DNA of 56,838 nucleotides from an uncultured beta proteobacterium (lineage in GTDB: Bacteria; Pseudomonadota; Gammaproteobacteria; Burkholderiales; Burkholderiaceae_C), in the NCBI GenBank assembly GCA_903844215.1, contig CAIMSP010000139.1:1-56838 (forward strand), read 5' to 3'. Position numbers and translations under genes: made by a program. Under the pieces are notes generated by a model. It was not told where the DNA came from, did not search any database, and saw only the letters and a list, made by a program, of their open reading frames with translations. Shown here piece by piece: positions 43,727 to 52,389 of the stretch (position 1 is its first letter; each line of letters opens with the position of its first letter).

Positions 43727-44242
43727 ATGGCAACTGCGAAAAAACCGGCCGCTAAGAAGGCTGCTCCCGTGAAGAAGGCTGCGGCACCTGCGAAGAAGGC
43801 TGCTGCTCCTGCGAAGAAGGCTGCTGCAAAGAAGGCTGCACCTGCTAAGAAGGCCGCACCAGCGAAGAAGGCTGCTGCTCCTGCGAAGAAGGCTGCTGCA
43901 AAGAAGGCTGCTCCCGCCAAGAAGGCCGCACCAGCGAAGAAGGCTGCTGCTCCTGCGAAGAAGGCTGCTGCAAAGAAGGCTGCTCCCGCTAAGAAGGCTG
44001 CTGCCAAGAAGGCCGCTCCTGCTAAGAAGGCTGCTGCCAAGAAGGCCGCCGTAGCGAAGAAACCAGCGGCCAAAAAGCCCGCAGCTAAAAAGGCAGCCAA
44101 GAAGACGGCTGCGAAGAAAGCCGCGAAAGCACCCGCTGCCAAGCCCGCCCCGGCTGCTGCCCCTGCAGCTCCGGCCCCTGCGGCTCAGACGACTCTGAAC
44201 CCGCAGGCAGCCTGGCCGTTTCCAACCGCCAGCAAGCCCTGA
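43727..44242 (+). CDS. histone H1-like Ala/Lys/Pro DNA-binding protein
   Basis: A 171-residue nucleoid protein, nearly all KKAAPA/KKAAAKKAA repeats up to residue 130, then an Ala/Pro tail and a distinct ending (LNPQAAWPFPTASKP). This is the bacterial histone H1-like (PhaF/AlgP-like) type: unstructured, very basic, binds and condenses DNA. AAGGAG lies six bases before the ATG. An intrinsic terminator follows directly. Repeat number is expected to vary between strains. Confidence 0.9.
   Translation: MATAKKPAAKKAAPVKKAAAPAKKAAAPAKKAAAKKAAPAKKAAPAKKAAAPAKKAAAKKAAPAKKAAPAKKAAAPAKKAAAKKAAPAKKAAAKKAAPAKKAAAKKAAVAKKPAAKKPAAKKAAKKTAAKKAAKAPAAKPAPAAAPAAPAPAAQTTLNPQAAWPFPTASKP
43793..44008 (+). repeat. 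72-base tandem repeat inside the histone H1-like gene
   Basis: Three consecutive 72-base units (24 codons), at 43793, 43865 and 43937, encode KKAAAPAKKAAAKKAAPAKK plus four more residues. Units 1 and 2 differ at only a few third positions; unit 3 diverges in its last 15 bases. The near-identity at DNA level points to recent unit duplication or gene conversion, so copy-number change by slippage is likely. Confidence 0.85.
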
Positions 44243-44262
44243 GCCGTAGGCGCTTAGCGCCC

Positions 44263-44294
44263 AAGCCCGATGTCGCAAGGCATCGGGCTTTTTT
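44263..44294 (+). terminator. intrinsic terminator after the histone H1-like gene
   Basis: A perfect ten-pair stem, AAGCCCGATG with CATCGGGCTT, and an eight-base loop, running into six T's. It lies 20 bases after the stop of the histone-like gene. The T-run overlaps the stop codon of the convergent DUF3426 gene on the other strand. Confidence 0.92.
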
Positions 44295-45204
44295 ATTGCG
44301 GATAAAACGCCAGTACCCTGTAACCCGCAATACGAGCCGGACTGGCCACCCCCGCGACGCTGACCGTCAACACCCCAGACCAATCTGCGCCTGCGGCAAT
44401 GGAGCGCACCGGGGTCTTGAAGTCGGCTGGCAACAGCACGCGACGCAACACCGCTGCGTCACGCGTGTCCGTCAAGGTCAGCTCCAGCGCAGGCAAGGCC
44501 AACTCCGTGTGCGCGGTGTTTTTGATTGCGATCTGCAATCGATAGACGTCCGCCCGAACACGGTCAAAGGAGGAGCTGTCCACGGTGATCGATTCGATCG
44601 CCTTGAGCGGCGCAATGGCGCATCCCAGGCCCTGGCACAGGGTCTGCAACAAGGGCTTGACGTCGGGCCAGGTGGCGGCGATGCGATCGCGCTCGTGCAC
44701 CAGCACTTGCAGTGTCAGCGCCAGAGACAAGGCCAGGCTGCTCAATGCCAGCAGCCAGCGCACCCCGGGGCGACTCCAGATCGAACGGCGCTCGGAGCTG
44801 TGCAAGAAGGAAACCGGCGCGCTGGGAACTTCGAGTTCGGTCTGCGCCCGCCATGGCAAAACCCCAGCGTCCGCCGCTTCCTCCGGCTCGGGCCCAATCA
44901 AGGCCGTGGCCACGTCCGCACCCGATTGCAGCTCTGGTACCAAGGGCGCCAAGTCCGGCTCCTTGACGGGCCGGGTTGGCGCCTCATCGTTGAGGTCGAA
45001 GGCAGCAAGCTCATCGTGAATGTTTGAGGCTTCGTCCGGCAGTGCCGTGACGAGCGGCGCCGCGTGCGCGGCCTCGTGTTGCAGATTGGCTGTGCCATCG
45101 AACACGTGGCTGCATTGCCCGCAGCGCACCCAACCTTCGGAAATCTTCAGCTGGTCAGCAACCACTCTGAACAGCGTCGAACACTCGGGGCAGCGGGTAA
45201 TCAT
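44293..45204 (-). CDS. zinc-ribbon DUF3426 membrane protein
   Basis: A 303-residue protein. An MJ0042-type zinc ribbon is at the N-terminus (CPECSTLFRVVADQL...WVRCGQCSHVFDG). An acidic linker follows, then one membrane helix at about residues 150-170 (WLLALSSLALSLALTLQVLV), then a DUF3426 beta domain (DRVRADVYRLQIAIKNTAHTELALPALELTLTD). The function is unknown. It is almost always next to prmA and accC in betaproteobacteria, and it lies 36 bases downstream of prmA here. Confidence 0.88.
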   Translation of the reverse strand: MITRCPECSTLFRVVADQLKISEGWVRCGQCSHVFDGTANLQHEAAHAAPLVTALPDEASNIHDELAAFDLNDEAPTRPVKEPDLAPLVPELQSGADVATALIGPEPEEAADAGVLPWRAQTELEVPSAPVSFLHSSERRSIWSRPGVRWLLALSSLALSLALTLQVLVHERDRIAATWPDVKPLLQTLCQGLGCAIAPLKAIESITVDSSSFDRVRADVYRLQIAIKNTAHTELALPALELTLTDTRDAAVLRRVLLPADFKTPVRSIAAGADWSGVLTVSVAGVASPARIAGYRVLAFYPQ

Positions 45205-45240
45205 GCGCGTGCTGGGTGGGTCAGGCGTGAACCGGCATGC

Positions 45241-46131
45241 TCAGAGGGTGGCGGTCATCAGTATCCAGCCGTCCTCGGTGTCGGCCACCGACAGCTTGCA
45301 ATACGGCGCGTAGGCCTGCATCAACTCCTGCGCCTGGCGTTCCAGTATGCCGGCCAGCACCAGCGCACCACCGGGCGCCACATGGGCGCACAGCAGCGGC
45401 GCCAGCACCTTGAGCGGTGTGGCCAGAATATTCGCCAGCACCGTCTGGTACGGCCCCTGCGCCAGCTCTGACTGCCCGGCACGAAGCGAAACCGAGTTCG
45501 CGCTGGCATTGAGTTCGGTGGACTCGATCGCCGCCGCGTCGATGTCCACCGCATCGACCTCGCTCGCGCCCAATTTGGCCGCACCGATGGCCAGGATGCC
45601 GGAGCCGCAACCGTAGTCGAGCACCCGACCCAGGCTGCCGCCCTGCTCGGTGCGGCGGGCCAACCAGCGCAAGCACATGCGCGTCGTGGGATGGGTTCCG
45701 GTGCCGAATGCCAGCCCCGGATCCAGACGGATGATGGTTTGCGCATGCGCCGGCACCTCATGCCAGGTCGGAACGATCCAGAAGCTGGGCGTGATTTCCA
45801 CCGGCGTGAACTGCGACTGCGTCAGCCGCACCCAGTCCTGATCTGGCACGACCGTGTTGCCCAGCAGCTCGCAATCCGCAAAAAAATCCTGCTGCACCAG
45901 CACTTGTGCGGCCTCGTTCGCGCCGTCCTGCGTGGCAAACAGGGCCAGCACGCGCGAGCGCTGCCAGGCCTGCCTGGGAGCCGGCATGCCGGGCTCGCCA
46001 AACAGCGGCTTTTCGTTCTGCGTGAGCGCGTCCGCGTCCTCGACGCTCACACTCAAGGCGTCCAGCGCCTGCAGCGCGTCGCTCAGGGTCTCGACGCTGT
46101 CCTCGGGGCACAGTAGGCTGAGCTCATGCAT
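45241..46131 (-). CDS. prmA: ribosomal protein L11 methyltransferase
   Basis: A 296-residue SAM enzyme that methylates ribosomal protein L11. The family motif is LDPGLAFGTGTHPTTRMCL, followed by the SAM loop VLDYGCGSGILAIGAAKLGA, VDIDAAAIESTELNA and the NILATPL active-site block. The N-terminal substrate-binding domain (residues 1-80) begins MHELSLLCPEDSVETLSDAL. It sits nine bases after the accC stop, so the order accB-accC-prmA-DUF3426 forms one operon. Confidence 0.94.
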   Translation of the reverse strand: MHELSLLCPEDSVETLSDALQALDALSVSVEDADALTQNEKPLFGEPGMPAPRQAWQRSRVLALFATQDGANEAAQVLVQQDFFADCELLGNTVVPDQDWVRLTQSQFTPVEITPSFWIVPTWHEVPAHAQTIIRLDPGLAFGTGTHPTTRMCLRWLARRTEQGGSLGRVLDYGCGSGILAIGAAKLGASEVDAVDIDAAAIESTELNASANSVSLRAGQSELAQGPYQTVLANILATPLKVLAPLLCAHVAPGGALVLAGILERQAQELMQAYAPYCKLSVADTEDGWILMTATL

Positions 46132-46140
46132 GACGCGACC

Positions 46141-47490
46141 TCATCCCTTGTGCAGCGACAGCCACTCTTCCAGGTAATGAATATTCGTGCCGCCGGCAAG
46201 AAATTTGGCGTCCATCATGAGTTCACGGTGCAAGGCAATATTGGTGTTGATGCCCTCGACCACCGTCTCCAGCAGCGCCGTGCGCATGCGCGCCAAAGCC
46301 TGCTCACGCGTGTCGCCGTGGGCGATGATCTTGCCGATCATCGAGTCGTAATGCGGCGGCACAAAGTAGTTGGTGTAGATGTGCGAATCCACCCGCACGC
46401 CTGGACCACCCGGCGCGTGCCACATGGTGATGCGTCCGGGTGAAGGCGTGAATTTGAACGAATCCTCGGCATTCACGCGGCACTCGACGGCGTGGCCGCG
46501 CATCACGATGTCGCGCTGGGTAAAGGGCAGCTTCTCGCCTGCCGCCACCATGATCTGGGTCTTGACGATATCGACGCCCGTGACCATTTCCGTCACCGGA
46601 TGCTCTACCTGCACGCGGGTGTTCATTTCAATGAAGTAGAACTCGCCGTTCTCGTACAGGAACTCAAACGTGCCCGCGCCACGGTAGCCCATCTTCTTGC
46701 ACGCCGTAGCGCAGCGCTCGCCAATCTTGTCGATCACCTTGCGCGCAATCCCCGGCGCCGGCGCTTCTTCGATCACCTTCTGATGGCGCCGCTGCATGGA
46801 GCAGTCGCGTTCGCCCAGATAGACCGCATTGCGATGCTTGTCGGCCAACACCTGGATCTCGATGTGGCGCGGATTGAGCAGAAATTTTTCCAGATAGACG
46901 GCTGAATTATTGAACGCAGCACCGGCCTCGGCCTTGGTCATCTGCACCGCGTTGATCAGCGCCGCCTCGGTATGCACCACACGCATGCCGCGCCCGCCGC
47001 CGCCGCCCGCCGCCTTGATGATGACCGGATAGCCCACCAGCTTGGCAATGCGGCGGATCTGCACCGGATCGTCGGGCAGTTCGCCTTCAGAACCCGGAAC
47101 GCAGGGCACACCGGCCTTGATCATGGCCTGCTTGGCCGACACCTTGTCGCCCATCATGCGAATCGATTCGGGTGTGGGGCCGATGAACTGGAAGCCGCTT
47201 TTCCACACGCGCTCGGCAAAATCGGCGTTCTCGCTCAGGAACCCATAGCCCGGATGAATCGCCTCGGCGTCCGTCACTTCGGCGGCCGAAATGATGGCCG
47301 GCATATTGAGGTAGCTCAAAGCCGAGGAAGCTGGGCCAATGCACACCGCCTCGTCTGCCAGCTTGACGTATTTGGCGTCACGGTCGGCTTCGGAATAGAC
47401 CATCACGGCCTTGATGCCCATCTCCCGACAGGCGCGCTGGATTCTGAGGGCGATCTCCCCTCGATTAGCTACCAGAATTTTCTTGAACAT
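46141..47490 (-). CDS. accC: acetyl-CoA carboxylase, biotin carboxylase subunit
   Basis: A 449-residue ATP-grasp enzyme that carboxylates biotin on BCCP, the first step of fatty acid synthesis. It starts [26 protein letters not shown]. The glycine-rich lid is [17 protein letters not shown]/metal residues are in [16 protein letters not shown] and [16 protein letters not shown], and the C-terminus has the [17 protein letters not shown] block. 21 bases separate it from accB upstream. Confidence 0.96.
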   Translation of the reverse strand: MFKKILVANRGEIALRIQRACREMGIKAVMVYSEADRDAKYVKLADEAVCIGPASSALSYLNMPAIISAAEVTDAEAIHPGYGFLSENADFAERVWKSGFQFIGPTPESIRMMGDKVSAKQAMIKAGVPCVPGSEGELPDDPVQIRRIAKLVGYPVIIKAAGGGGGRGMRVVHTEAALINAVQMTKAEAGAAFNNSAVYLEKFLLNPRHIEIQVLADKHRNAVYLGERDCSMQRRHQKVIEEAPAPGIARKVIDKIGERCATACKKMGYRGAGTFEFLYENGEFYFIEMNTRVQVEHPVTEMVTGVDIVKTQIMVAAGEKLPFTQRDIVMRGHAVECRVNAEDSFKFTPSPGRITMWHAPGGPGVRVDSHIYTNYFVPPHYDSMIGKIIAHGDTREQALARMRTALLETVVEGINTNIALHRELMMDAKFLAGGTNIHYLEEWLSLHKG

Positions 47491-47511
47491 GCGCTATCAA
47501 TCTTTGGGGGG

Positions 47512-47952
47512 TTACTCGATCACGAGCAAGGGTTGGCCATACTCCACGGCTTGGCCGTTCTGGCACAGGATCTGGGTCACGACCCCACTCTGATCGGCTT
47601 CAATCTCGTTCAGGATCTTCATGGCTTCAATGATGCAAATCGTTTCACCGACCTTGACCGTGCTGCCAATTTCCACGAAGGCCTTGGCGCCCGGGCTGGC
47701 CGAGCGGTAGAAGGTGCCCACCATCGGAGACTTCACTGCATGGCCGGTTTCCACCGGCGCTGCCGGGGCGATCACAGCGGCAGCCACGGGCTGGGGCGCG
47801 GGCGCGGGCACGGCCGCATAGGTCTGTGCGTGCACCACGGTCGGGCCGCCCTTGACAATGCGAACCTTGCCTTCGGCCTCGGTGATTTCAAGCTCCGTGA
47901 CGTTGGAGTCCGATACCAAGTCAATCAATGTCTTTAATTTACGCAGATCCAT
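47512..47952 (-). CDS. accB: acetyl-CoA carboxylase, biotin carboxyl carrier protein
   Basis: A 146-residue BCCP. Residues 1-35 form the N-terminal dimerisation part ([20 protein letters not shown]). An Ala/Pro-rich linker follows, then the biotinyl domain with biotin lysine K112 in [11 protein letters not shown] and the thumb-like segment [26 protein letters not shown] precedes the start by five bases. The 123 bases upstream are strongly AT-rich (47953-48075), with GATAAT as a possible -10 on the minus strand; this is the likely acc promoter. Confidence 0.95.
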   Translation of the reverse strand: MDLRKLKTLIDLVSDSNVTELEITEAEGKVRIVKGGPTVVHAQTYAAVPAPAPQPVAAAVIAPAAPVETGHAVKSPMVGTFYRSASPGAKAFVEIGSTVKVGETICIIEAMKILNEIEADQSGVVTQILCQNGQAVEYGQPLLVIE

Positions 47953-48075
47953 GCCAGCTCCATCTCGATCGAAAAAGAAAACGCGAATTTAACTCAAAAT
48001 CGCTAAACGTCGCTCTTTTTTAATTATCTTTTTTTATTTTTCATCTACTCGCCAGCAAAAGAACGCTCTTCAAAA

Positions 48076-48651
48076 TCACGCTGCGGGCTCAAATGAGGCC
48101 CAGACGCTGACGTCGGCAGCCGAGAGTCGTCCGATTTTACGCTGGGCAACGATGCCTCTTCCGGTGATGACCAGACTGAACGGCAGGCCGCCGCTCAGGT
48201 TGCCCAGCTTTTGCGCCAAGCCAATCCCGCTGGATTCAGCCAAACCGATCGGGTAAGCGACCGGAAAATCACGCAGGAAGCGGCGCACCGAATCAGGCTT
48301 GTCAATCGCCAAGCCAAGGACTTGCCAGCCTTTAGCCGAATTTTCGCGATAGAAACGATCCAATAACGGCATTTCCTCGACGCAGGGCGGACACCAGGTA
48401 GCCCAAAAATTCAGCACCAGCGGCTTCCCCCGAAAACTCGCCAGGTCCAGTTTGCCGCCCGCAGGACTGGCAAAACTGAGCTGCCAAAGGGACGGATCGA
48501 CCACCTGCCCATCGTCCGTCGCCGAATATTTCCACAGCGCCAGCCCCGCACCGCACAGGCCTGCGGCAGCGGCGACACCGGCATAGAGCAGGCCTCGCCT
48601 TTGGAATCCGGGCGCGGCCGGGATAGGCGGGGTGGGCTGTGGGTCGTTCAT
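48076..48651 (-). CDS. TlpA-family membrane-anchored thiol-disulfide reductase
   Basis: A 191-residue protein with a signal/anchor helix at about residues 20-41 (QRRGLLYAGVAAAAGLCGAG) and a periplasmic thioredoxin-like domain. The redox motif is WCPPC with C87 and C90 in NFWATWCPPCVEEMP, then the cis-proline region GGLPFSLVI. It is a TlpA/ResA/CcmG-like reductant, possibly for cytochrome c maturation. It overlaps the upstream gene by four bases. Confidence 0.88.
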   Translation of the reverse strand: MNDPQPTPPIPAAPGFQRRGLLYAGVAAAAGLCGAGLALWKYSATDDGQVVDPSLWQLSFASPAGGKLDLASFRGKPLVLNFWATWCPPCVEEMPLLDRFYRENSAKGWQVLGLAIDKPDSVRRFLRDFPVAYPIGLAESSGIGLAQKLGNLSGGLPFSLVITGRGIVAQRKIGRLSAADVSVWASFEPAA

Positions 48652-49241
48652 GGAGCCGCATCATGCACCAAGCGGCGCACGGCTTCGATATCGCCGCGCG
48701 CCGGGCGGCCCTTGGCGTCGGGTTTGAGGGCGCCGCGCACATCGTCAAAGTCGTACACCATCAGGTGCACGCCGATGTCTTCTTGCAGCGCTTCAGACCA
48801 GCAATGCAGGCTCAGCGCTTCGGTCGCCGCGCCGTTGAACCCGACCACGGTGCGCGGCAGGTAGTTCTGCTGCCGATCGATCAAGGCGATTTCGGCCGAC
48901 TTGGCGTCGTCGCAAAACAGCAGCAGATAGACGTCGCAGCGCCGCGTCGCCGTGCCACGCCACACCGCGCCCCCCAGATGAGGCCGAAATGGCGCCATGC
49001 GCTCCATCCAGACCAGCGCCAGGCGGCGCAGCGCCAGCAGTTCGTCCGGTTGGGTCTCGGCCGCAAAGAGCTCGATGTACTCGCGCACCGCCTCTTCCAC
49101 CTCGTCGTTGCCCGGCAAGGCGCTGCGGTTCGAAAGCCCCAACTGCTTCACGGCGCGCCGCTTTGCCGCGCCGTATTCCAGCCCTTCCTCCACCACCATG
49201 CGCGCGGCGGTGGCGGCGATTTCTGCTTTAAGCGTGTCCAT
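48648..49241 (-). CDS. conserved hypothetical protein next to mpl
   Basis: A 197-residue cytoplasmic protein with no motif I recognise. It is mostly helical at the start (TLKAEIAATAARMVVEEGLEYGAAKRRAVKQLG) and has a mixed C-terminal half with CDVYLLLFCDDAKSAEIALID and DIGVHLMVYDFDDVRGAL. The mpl-adjacent position with a downstream TlpA-like gene is common in betaproteobacteria. Divergent from mpl, with 34 bases between the starts. The role is unknown. Confidence 0.8.
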   Translation of the reverse strand: MDTLKAEIAATAARMVVEEGLEYGAAKRRAVKQLGLSNRSALPGNDEVEEAVREYIELFAAETQPDELLALRRLALVWMERMAPFRPHLGGAVWRGTATRRCDVYLLLFCDDAKSAEIALIDRQQNYLPRTVVGFNGAATEALSLHCWSEALQEDIGVHLMVYDFDDVRGALKPDAKGRPARGDIEAVRRLVHDAAP

Positions 49242-49275
49242 GCGGCGGATTTTCCCAGACTCCTACAATTCCCGC

Positions 49276-50670
49276 ATGCATATTCACATCCTCGGTATTT
49301 GCGGCAGCTTCATGGGAGGCCTGGCCGCGCTGGCGCGCGAGGCCGGCCACAAGGTCACAGGCTGCGACCTGGGCGTGTACCCGCCCATGAGCGATCAGTT
49401 GCGCTCCCTCGGCATTGAATTGATCGAGGGCTATGGGGTCGAGCAGATGGCCTTGAGGCCGCACGCCTACGTCGTGGGCAACGTCGTCTATCGCGGCCAG
49501 CTTGCCGATGGCAGCGCCCGTTTCCCGCTGATGGAGGCCATCCTGGAGCAAGGTCTGCCCTACACCAGCGGGCCGCAATGGCTGGCCGAGAACGTGCTGC
49601 AAGGGCGCCACGTACTGGCCGTGGCGGGTACCCATGGCAAGACCACCACGACCAGCATGCTGGCCTGGATTTTGGAGCAAGCGGGCCTGAATCCTGGATT
49701 TCTGGTGGGCGGTGTTCCGATGAACTTTGGCGTCTCCGCGCGCCTGGGTGTGGGCAAGCACTTCGTGATCGAGGCCGACGAGTACGACACGGCCTTCTTC
49801 GACAAGCGCAGCAAGTTCGTGCACTATCGCCCACGCACCGCGATTTTGAACAATCTGGAATTCGATCACGCCGACATCTTTGACGATCTGGCCGCGATCG
49901 AACGCCAGTTTCACCACCTGGTGCGAACCGTCCCCGCGTCCGGACGCGTGGTCTATAACGCCGCCGAAGCCAGCCTCAAGCGCGTGCTGGCCAAGGGCTG
50001 CTGGAGCGAAAGCGTCAGCTTTGGCCCCGCAGGGGACTGGCAGGCGTTGGGCGAGAACGACGATTTTCAGGTGCTGCAACAGGGCTTGCCGGTCGGCCAC
50101 GTCAGTTGGGGCCTGACGGGGGCCCACAACCAGATGAACGCCCTGGCAGCGCTGGCCGCAGCGCAGCATGTGGGCGTCGCGCCCGAGTTGGCGGGCCAGG
50201 CGCTGGGACGGTTTGAGAGCGTTAAACGCCGCATGGAAGTTCGCGGCAACGTCGGCGGCGTGACCGTGTACGACGACTTTGCGCACCACCCCACGGCGAT
50301 ACGCACCACGCTGCAAGGGCTGCGGCACAGCTTGGATGCACGGGCCGCGCGCGCCGCTCAGCCCGCGGGGCGCATCCTGGCCGTGTTCGAGCCGCGCTCC
50401 AACACCATGAAGCTGGGCACCATGAAGTCACAGTTGCCCTGGAGCCTGGAGCTGGCCGAGCTGGCGTTTTGCCACGCGGGCGGCCTGGGCTGGGACGCGC
50501 ACGAGGCCCTGGCCGCGATGGGGGCCAAGGCGCAGGTGGCCGACAACATCGAGCAACTGGTGCAACAGGTGGTGGCCGCAGCCAAGCCCGGCGACCACAT
50601 CGTCTGCATGAGCAATGGCGGATTTGGCGGCGTACACGCCAAACTGCTGGAACGCCTGGGCGCTGGCTAA
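49276..50670 (+). CDS. mpl: UDP-N-acetylmuramate:L-alanyl-gamma-D-glutamyl-meso-diaminopimelate ligase
   Basis: A 464-residue Mur-ligase-family enzyme that recycles tripeptide onto UDP-MurNAc. It begins MHIHILGICGSFMGGLAALA. The P-loop is AVAGTHGKTTTTSMLAWIL near 113-130. Mpl signatures are VIEADEYDTAFFDKRSKFVHY, LTGAHNQMNALAALAAA, and TVYDDFAHHPTAI with FEPRSNTMKLG. It works downstream of AmpD in muropeptide recycling. ATG 49276 is placed at the conserved start; the frame extends upstream. Confidence 0.95.
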   Translation: MHIHILGICGSFMGGLAALAREAGHKVTGCDLGVYPPMSDQLRSLGIELIEGYGVEQMALRPHAYVVGNVVYRGQLADGSARFPLMEAILEQGLPYTSGPQWLAENVLQGRHVLAVAGTHGKTTTTSMLAWILEQAGLNPGFLVGGVPMNFGVSARLGVGKHFVIEADEYDTAFFDKRSKFVHYRPRTAILNNLEFDHADIFDDLAAIERQFHHLVRTVPASGRVVYNAAEASLKRVLAKGCWSESVSFGPAGDWQALGENDDFQVLQQGLPVGHVSWGLTGAHNQMNALAALAAAQHVGVAPELAGQALGRFESVKRRMEVRGNVGGVTVYDDFAHHPTAIRTTLQGLRHSLDARAARAAQPAGRILAVFEPRSNTMKLGTMKSQLPWSLELAELAFCHAGGLGWDAHEALAAMGAKAQVADNIEQLVQQVVAAAKPGDHIVCMSNGGFGGVHAKLLERLGAG

Positions 50671-50710
50671 CTTTCAGGCTTCGGCGGCGAACCGCGCCGA
50701 GACATGAAAG
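50671..50710. terminator. nested inverted repeat between convergent genes
   Basis: A symmetric structure: CTTTCA pairs with TGAAAG (outer, 50671-50676 with 50705-50710) and TCGGCG pairs with CGCCGA (inner, 50681-50686 with 50695-50700), with 4+4 internal loop bases and an eight-base apex. It follows the mpl stop directly. There is no long T-run. Most likely an mRNA-end hairpin for mpl and the convergent gene. Confidence 0.55.
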
Positions 50711-50724
50711 CGGGTTCTTCCAGG

Positions 50725-51036
50725 TCAGTACGTGACGCTCATCGAGGCCACGTCGATGCGCAGCATGGGCCGGCCCAGCGAGGCGCTGGCGGCGCGCGCA
50801 AACTCGTTCGCCCACACACTGTCGGCCAGACGCGCAGCGCCGGCGGCTTGCGCCACGCACAGCACGCGGTCGGCGCTGAGCAGTTTGCCGGTGGCGCGCA
50901 AGGGCTCGCATTCCAACGCCACAAACTGCTGATCCAGCCAAAGCCGCGCCGCATCCGGCGCCATCGGCGTCAAAGCATCCAGATTGATTCTGACTTCTTG
51001 ACCTGCGCCCAACTGGACGATCACTTCGTTTCGCAT
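50725..51036 (-). CDS. small hypothetical protein downstream of aroG
   Basis: A 103-residue protein with no recognised family: NEVIVQLGAGQEVRINLDALTPMAPDAARLWLDQQFVALECEP, then LLSADRVLCVAQAAGAARL, ending DVASMSVTY. ATG 51036 has AAAGG before it; an in-frame codon at 51099 would overlap aroG. It starts 59 bases after the aroG stop and may share its transcript. Shape suggests a small alpha/beta cytosolic protein. Confidence 0.65.
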   Translation of the reverse strand: MRNEVIVQLGAGQEVRINLDALTPMAPDAARLWLDQQFVALECEPLRATGKLLSADRVLCVAQAAGAARLADSVWANEFARAASASLGRPMLRIDVASMSVTY

Positions 51037-51095
51037 GATGATTTGCCTTTCGAACGCGCGGCTCGGCGCTTTGAACCAATAGAAAACGCCCCGGG

Positions 51096-52220
51096 TCAAC
51101 GTGCCCGGCGCGCCAGCACAGCTTGGGATAATACGTCCAGCGCCTGCACCGAGTCATCCCATCCGAGACAGGCGTCGGTGATGCTCTGGCCGAACTCCAG
51201 CTTCGAAGGATCATCCTTGCCCGGCGTGAACTTCTGCGCGCCAGCGTGTAGATGGCTCTCCACCATCACGCCAAAGACGCGGTGTGAACCTGCGGCAATC
51301 TGCGCCGCCAGGTCACGCGCCACTTCCAACTGCTTTTCGAATTGCTTGGAACTGTTGGCGTGACTGCAGTCCACCATCAGCGTGGCCGGCAACTTGGCCG
51401 CCTCAAGGTCCTTGCAGGCCGAAGCCACGCTGAGCGCGTCGTAATTGGGTGCCTTGCCGCCACGCAGGATCACATGGCAATCGGGATTGCCCTTGGTCTG
51501 GACGATGGCGACCTGGCCGTTCTTGTGCACCGACAAAAAGTGGTGCGCGCGCGCTGCGGCCTGGATCGCGTCGGTGGCGATGCGGATATTCCCGTCCGTG
51601 CCGTTCTTGAAGCCGATCGGCGCCGACAGGCCCGAGGCCAGTTCGCGGTGCACCTGGCTCTCGGTCGTGCGCGCGCCGATGGCGCCCCAGGAAATGAGCT
51701 CGCCGATGTACTGGGGCGAGATCACGTCGAGGAACTCGCTGCCGGCGGGAACGCCCATGCGGTTGATCTCCACCAGCAGTTGGCGCGCGATGCGCAAGCC
51801 TTCGTCAATGCGGTAGCTCTGGTCCATGTAGGGATCGTTGATCAGCCCCTTCCAGCCCACGGTGGTGCGCGGCTTTTCGAAATACACGCGCATCACCACC
51901 TCCAGCGTGTCGGCGTACTTCAGGCGCTGCTCGGCCAGCTTGCGGGCGTAGGCAATGGCTGCGGCCGGGTCGTGGATCGAGCACGGGCCGATGACCACCA
52001 GCAAGCGGTCGTCGGTGCCGGCCATGATGTTGTGGATGTTCTTGCGCGTGCGCGTGATCAGCGACTCGACGGGCGTTCCGCTGATCGGGAAGAAGCGGAT
52101 CAGATGTTCGGGCGGAGGCAGCACGGTGATGTCCTGAATGCGTTGGTCGTCGGTCTGGCTGGTCTTGTCGACGGGGCTCGCATACCAGGCATCGGTGCTG
52201 GCGGTGGCTTTGGAATTCAT
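51096..52220 (-). CDS. aroG: 3-deoxy-7-phosphoheptulonate (DAHP) synthase, class I
   Basis: A 374-residue enzyme that joins PEP and erythrose-4-phosphate, the entry step of aromatic amino acid synthesis. AroF/G/H-family motifs: LVVIGPCSIHDPAAAIAYA, MRVYFEKPRTTVGWKGLINDP, GARTTESQVHRELASG, FKNGTDGN, LPATLMVDCSHANSSK and GVMVESHL. AGGAG lies six bases before the ATG. Feedback type (Phe/Tyr/Trp) cannot be fixed from sequence alone. The gene is preceded by an aromatic-codon leader peptide and a terminator, so attenuation control is very likely. Confidence 0.95.
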   Translation of the reverse strand: MNSKATASTDAWYASPVDKTSQTDDQRIQDITVLPPPEHLIRFFPISGTPVESLITRTRKNIHNIMAGTDDRLLVVIGPCSIHDPAAAIAYARKLAEQRLKYADTLEVVMRVYFEKPRTTVGWKGLINDPYMDQSYRIDEGLRIARQLLVEINRMGVPAGSEFLDVISPQYIGELISWGAIGARTTESQVHRELASGLSAPIGFKNGTDGNIRIATDAIQAAARAHHFLSVHKNGQVAIVQTKGNPDCHVILRGGKAPNYDALSVASACKDLEAAKLPATLMVDCSHANSSKQFEKQLEVARDLAAQIAAGSHRVFGVMVESHLHAGAQKFTPGKDDPSKLEFGQSITDACLGWDDSVQALDVLSQAVLARRAR

Positions 52221-52258
52221 GGCATCTCCTGATCGCTGGGGTTTTGAAAAATGGGCAC

Positions 52259-52288
52259 AAAAAAACCGCCGGGGTTGCCGGCGGTTTT
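52259..52288 (-). terminator. intrinsic terminator of the aroG attenuator
   Basis: On the minus strand an eleven-pair perfect stem (AAAACCGCCGG with CCGGCGGTTTT, five-base loop) runs into seven U's. It lies between the leader peptide stop and aroG, 38 bases before the aroG start, so it must be bypassed for aroG expression. The 5' arm ACCGCCG can also pair with CGGCGGT inside the leader peptide codons 17-19 (52333-52339), giving an antiterminator. Confidence 0.88.
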
Positions 52289-52320
52289 CGGGAAATTCTT
52301 GAAGCTGTTTTCAGCTGCGT

Positions 52321-52389
52321 TCAGAACTCTCGACCGCCGACGGCGCTGGAGAACCAAAAATAGCTGAAGTAAAAACGTGCTGCCTTCAT
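52321..52389 (-). CDS. aroG leader peptide rich in Phe, Tyr and Trp
   Basis: A 22-codon open frame directly upstream of the aroG attenuator. It begins MKAAR, then residues 6-13 read FYFSYFWF, then SSAVGGREF and a TGA stop: five Phe, two Tyr and one Trp, seven of them within eight codons. Aromatic stalling codons are followed by codons 17-19, which contain CGGCGGT complementary to the terminator arm. An extended -10-like TGCTATATT ends eight bases before the ATG, so the leader RNA may be leaderless. The design is that of the classical trp/phe leaders. Confidence 0.85.
   Translation of the reverse strand: MKAARFYFSYFWFSSAVGGREF

Noticed and set aside
43727-44242. Tandem repeats considered as a CRISPR array
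   Set aside because: The units are continuous coding repeats of an Ala/Lys protein without spacers, with no cas genes nearby.
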